A stretch of 10,040 bases of DNA from Pilaira anomala (taxonomy: Eukaryota > Mucoromycota > Mucoromycetes > Mucorales > Mucoraceae), in contig JAIXMQ010000225.1 of NCBI GenBank assembly GCA_025716855.1, forward strand, positions 1 to 10,040, read 5' to 3'. The notes beneath the pieces were generated by a model that worked only from the letters and a program-made list of their open reading frames with translations, ran no database searches and was not told the DNA's origin. Below are positions 7,773-10,040 of the stretch, piece by piece. Numbering within the stretch: the first letter of the stretch is position 1; every line of letters begins with the position of its first letter. The translations under genes were made by a program, and so were the position numbers.

Positions 7773-7808
<36 letters not shown>

Positions 7809-10040
7809 AAACGTCAGTTAAAGTTTTTAAAATTTTAACCTTAGATAATTTCGACTGGGTGGACAACGTTGAAGAAGAAATCACTGCTGGGAGTGATAAT
7901 ATCAACCAGCAAAATGAACAGGTTGAAGATGATCAAGAGGCACTTGATGAAGAAGGTATGCAAAACACTTTTTTTTAAAAAAAAGACTAAATTCGATTTA
8001 ACTTTTTGTAGATACAAAAAATCCATCTTTATTCCTTCTGAACCTGTAGCATACATTTTTGTAATGTTACTTTTGATGATGCATGGAAAATATCTTACTT
8101 TAGAAGGTTGTGAATTGATTATGTTGCTTCTTAATGTTGTTTTAACATATTTGAATTTGGAGTTTCGATTCCCAAAAAAACTCTCAACTTTTACTGCAAG
8201 AATGAAATTCAATGAAAATATCCATAAAGGATTAAAAAAATACGTTGCCTGCAAGTCATGTCATTCTATTTATCAAATACCAGAAACAAATGATGATCGA
8301 TTAGCACATGCCAGTTGTAGATTTGCTTCACGTATCTCCAGTACTTCTCACTTGGTTTTAGAAAGATGCAACACTGACCTGTACACCGTTTCAAAAACTG
8401 GTAAATTAAACCCAACAATGACTTTTATTTACAATTCAATTATTGCAACTTTACGACAATTTTTCAGTCGTAAAAATTTTATGAAAGAAATTAATTCTTG
8501 GAGAAAGAGAAAGCTACAAAAAGAAGGTTACGTTTTTGATGTCATGGATGGGGATGTATGGAAATCATTCAAGATAAATGAAACAGACAATGTACCTTTC
8601 GTTGATGCCTCTACGTCAAATCTGCTATTTAATTTTAATCTGGATTGGTTTCAAGCTTACACAGGTGCGCAATACTCAGTTGGAGCGATATATATGACTA
8701 TTCTCAACATTGATAGAAGATCGCGAAATCTAAGAAAAACGTAATCTTTGTAGGTTTGATGCCAGGTCCTGATGAGCCACATTTACAAGAAATTAACAAT
8801 TATTTGAAACCATTAATTGACGAATTGAAAGTATTGATGGGTGAAGGTGTCAAGATGATGACAGATACTGGTGAAGTTTTGGTTCGTGCTGCTGTTGCTT
8901 TGGGTAGTCTAGATTTACCTGCAGCCGCTAAATCATTTGGCTTTCTTTCTCACAATGCATCTCGTGGTTGCAGAAAATGTGATCATGAATTTGGTGCTTT
9001 GGTTGAGGGTGAAAATCCTCGTGATTATTCGAGTGGATGGGATGCCAACTTGAAGAAAAGAACAAAAGAATCGAATCGCGAATACGCAATGATGTGGAAG
9101 AATGCAGTGAACGAAGCTGAGCGTAAAAGATTGGTGAAAGCAACTGGTACCAGGTGGAGTGCATTTCATGAACTACCTTATTTTGATATGATTCGCTTCC
9201 CTGTGTATGATCCAATGCACAATGTTTGGATGGGAACTTGTAAAAGAATCGTAAATTTTATTTTTAAAAAGGAATTCTTGAATACCACGATGCTAGAACA
9301 GATGTCTACTATGGTATCTAATATAATTATGCCATTTGGAATTGATGTGTCTTCTTTGACAAGAAAAGTCAAAACCGGTCAAGATGGATTTGCCCACTTC
9401 AAAGCAGATGAATGGCGTGTATACTCTTTGTTCTTGTCGCCTTTATTATTGAAGCAACATCTACCAAAGGTCAATTATGATCATTGGATGATATTTGTTG
9501 ATGCAATGCAAGTAATGAGTCTTCCGAATGTTTCGATTGCAGATGCTAAAGCATGTCATGCTAAAGTAGTTATGTTTTGTAAACAATATGAACTACTTTA
9601 TGGTAAAAAAAGTTTATATCCAAATCTTCATTTTCATGTACATCTTTTGGAACAAATGTTGGATTATGGACCTTTCCATTCCCACCATGCTTTTGGATTT
9701 GAACGTTTTAACATGGATCTCAAAAATATTAGAACAAACCACAAAGGCTCAGTCGAAACAACAATGGCTAAAAAATTCGTTCAAACAATTCATCGTGAAG
9801 ATTTATATGTTGATGATTCTATTCCTGATTTGGGTCCAAATATTTCAACTGATCATTTAAAGTCGATTTTCTTGGGTATGGGTTTTGATGAAAGAAGACG
9901 AAAGTATGAAGAAGATTACCTCTCGCATGAATTGGATATATCTGAAGACGATGATTACGACCTTATCAAATATATCGAATATGCTGGCAGTCTTGATGGG
10001 TCTGGTGTTTTTAATCTTGCATATGGTTATGAACCCTTAC
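7469..10040 (+). CDS. Tnp2-family (CACTA/EnSpm, Plavaka-like) DNA transposase, 4 exons, runs off the window
   Basis: This is a cut-and-paste transposase recognised by the Tnp2 core. Proposed exons are 7469-7640, 7707-7769, 7845-7955 and 8050 onward. Exon 1 carries a C-x-C-x3-C-x18-H motif (CFCQDKC ... H), probably zinc-binding and DNA-recognising. Exons 2-3 encode an acidic, probably disordered linker. Exon 4 has a C-x2-C-x18-C-x16-C ribbon (8250-8369), DWFQAYTGAQYSVGAIYMT (Asp 8643, likely first catalytic Asp), NVIFVGLMPGPDEP (8738-8779), a SHNASRGCRKC knuckle (8948-8980), FDMIRFPVYDPMHNVWMGT with DPMHN (9209-9223, likely second Asp), and DYGPFHSHHAFGFERFN with Glu at 9701 (likely last catalytic acid). 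The frame changes near 8720 (apparent one-base loss); from 8717 it is open to the edge. About 780 residues are visible, C terminus missing. Assignment of the catalytic residues is by family pattern. Confidence 0.85.
7641..7706 (+). other. Transposase intron 1 (66 nt)
   Basis: The donor is GTAAGC at 7641 and the acceptor is ACATTAG ending at 7706. Removing it joins C (end of exon 1) to AT of exon 2 and keeps the frame into SVVTDNVDNFQARAPSQQSE. Without splicing, exon 1 stops at TAA 7661-7663. Confidence 0.7.
7770..7844 (+). other. Transposase intron 2 (75 nt) containing 33 T
   Basis: The donor is GTACCT at 7770 and the acceptor is TTAACCTTAG ending at 7844. The T run at 7775-7807 would encode poly-Phe if retained. 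Splicing keeps the frame and joins SE to DNFDWVDNVEEE. The very long T tract immediately after the donor is unusual. Confidence 0.7.
7775..7807. repeat. Poly-T tract (33 T) inside intron 2
   Basis: This is the longest homopolymer in the window. It lies just after a donor site and in an otherwise conserved gene. Its exact length in the assembly should not be trusted, but since it is intronic a length change does not alter the reading frame. Confidence 0.9.
7956..8049 (+). other. Transposase intron 3 (94 nt, frame-keeping acceptor)
   Basis: The donor is GTATGC at 7956. Two acceptors are possible: CTTTTTGTAG ending at 8011 and CTGAACCTGTAG ending at 8049. Using 8011 leads within 13 codons to an in-frame TAG (8047-8049). 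Using 8049 keeps the frame and joins the acidic linker directly to AYIFVMLLLMMHGKYLTLEG. I therefore choose 8049. The alternative is acceptor 8011 with a missing A in the run at 8015-8020, which would add SIFIPSEPV to the protein. Confidence 0.5.
8712..8740 (+). other. Apparent one-base frameshift in the transposase
   Basis: Upstream the conserved sequence YMTILNIDR is read in one frame, which stops at TAA 8742-8744. Downstream SKKNVIFVGLMPGPDEP is in the next frame, which is closed on its left by TAG 8714-8716. The two can only be joined with one base missing near 8720. A 13-nt GT...AG stretch at 8741-8753 cannot be an intron, because it is too short and encodes the conserved VIFVG. Confidence 0.75.

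Larger units (their letters stand above)
7469..10040 (+). mobile_element. Partial CACTA/EnSpm-like DNA transposon (transposase part)
   Basis: The transposase gene implies a surrounding element with terminal inverted repeats. I could not identify its left terminus: no CACTG/CACTA-led repeat stands out between 5944 and 7468, and the right end is outside the window. The E-box-like 11-bp repeats at 6846-6873 are one possible subterminal motif. The array at 751-1043 faces the wrong way to be this element's left end. Confidence 0.5.

Noticed and set aside
8741..8753. A 13-nt GT...AG mini-intron that could explain the transposase frame change
   Set aside because: Too short to splice, and it encodes the conserved VIFVG motif in the downstream frame.
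8928..9372. Minus-strand open frames of up to 95 codons
   Set aside because: They are antisense shadows of the conserved Tnp2 transposase core.

Overview
The window looks like AT-rich, repeat-rich DNA from a filamentous fungus, most likely an early-diverging lineage such as Mucoromycota. This is inferred from short GT-AG introns, a LINE whose ORF2 ends in an RWRMxWLPG plus Cys/His knuckle tail, and a Tnp2-family transposase resembling those common in fungal genomes. No marker gene fixes the species. I see no host housekeeping gene, rRNA, tRNA or CRISPR. Essentially all recognisable coding sequence belongs to mobile elements.

Layout: (1) 1-750 is AT-rich with poly-T tracts and one doubtful coding scrap at 625-751. 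(2) 751-1043 is a compact array of CCAGTAAA / TTTACTGG words arranged as palindromes in tandem. It ends in a 12-bp inverted repeat and the bases CCAGTG, so it may be the subterminal region of a DNA transposon lying to its left, or the 5' UTR repeats of the LINE on its right. (3) About 1044-5943 is a nearly full-length but broken non-LTR retrotransposon (LINE). ORF1 has a coiled coil and an RRM-like fold. ORF2 has an APE-type endonuclease, a reverse transcriptase and a C-terminal Cys/His knuckle. The two ORFs meet in an ATGA overlap. ORF1 carries one in-frame stop; ORF2 carries one stop and about eleven frame changes. (4) 5944-7468 is AT-rich spacer with two clusters of CACGTG boxes repeated every 11 bp, the first next to CCAAT-like and TATA-like sequences. 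(5) 7469 to the right edge is a multi-exon Tnp2-type (CACTA/EnSpm, Plavaka-like) transposase gene running off the window, with three introns and one apparent frameshift near 8720.

Working together: within the LINE, ORF1 would bind element RNA, and ORF2 would nick the target and copy the RNA by target-primed reverse transcription. This copy cannot make full ORF2 as written. The transposase is a separate cut-and-paste system and is nearly intact over what is visible. The points most worth a second look are the palindromic array at 751-1043, the ATGA coupling of the LINE ORFs, the indel-dominated damage (which may be assembly error), the 11-bp-phased E-box clusters, and the alternative 3' splice site that decides the transposase reading frame.
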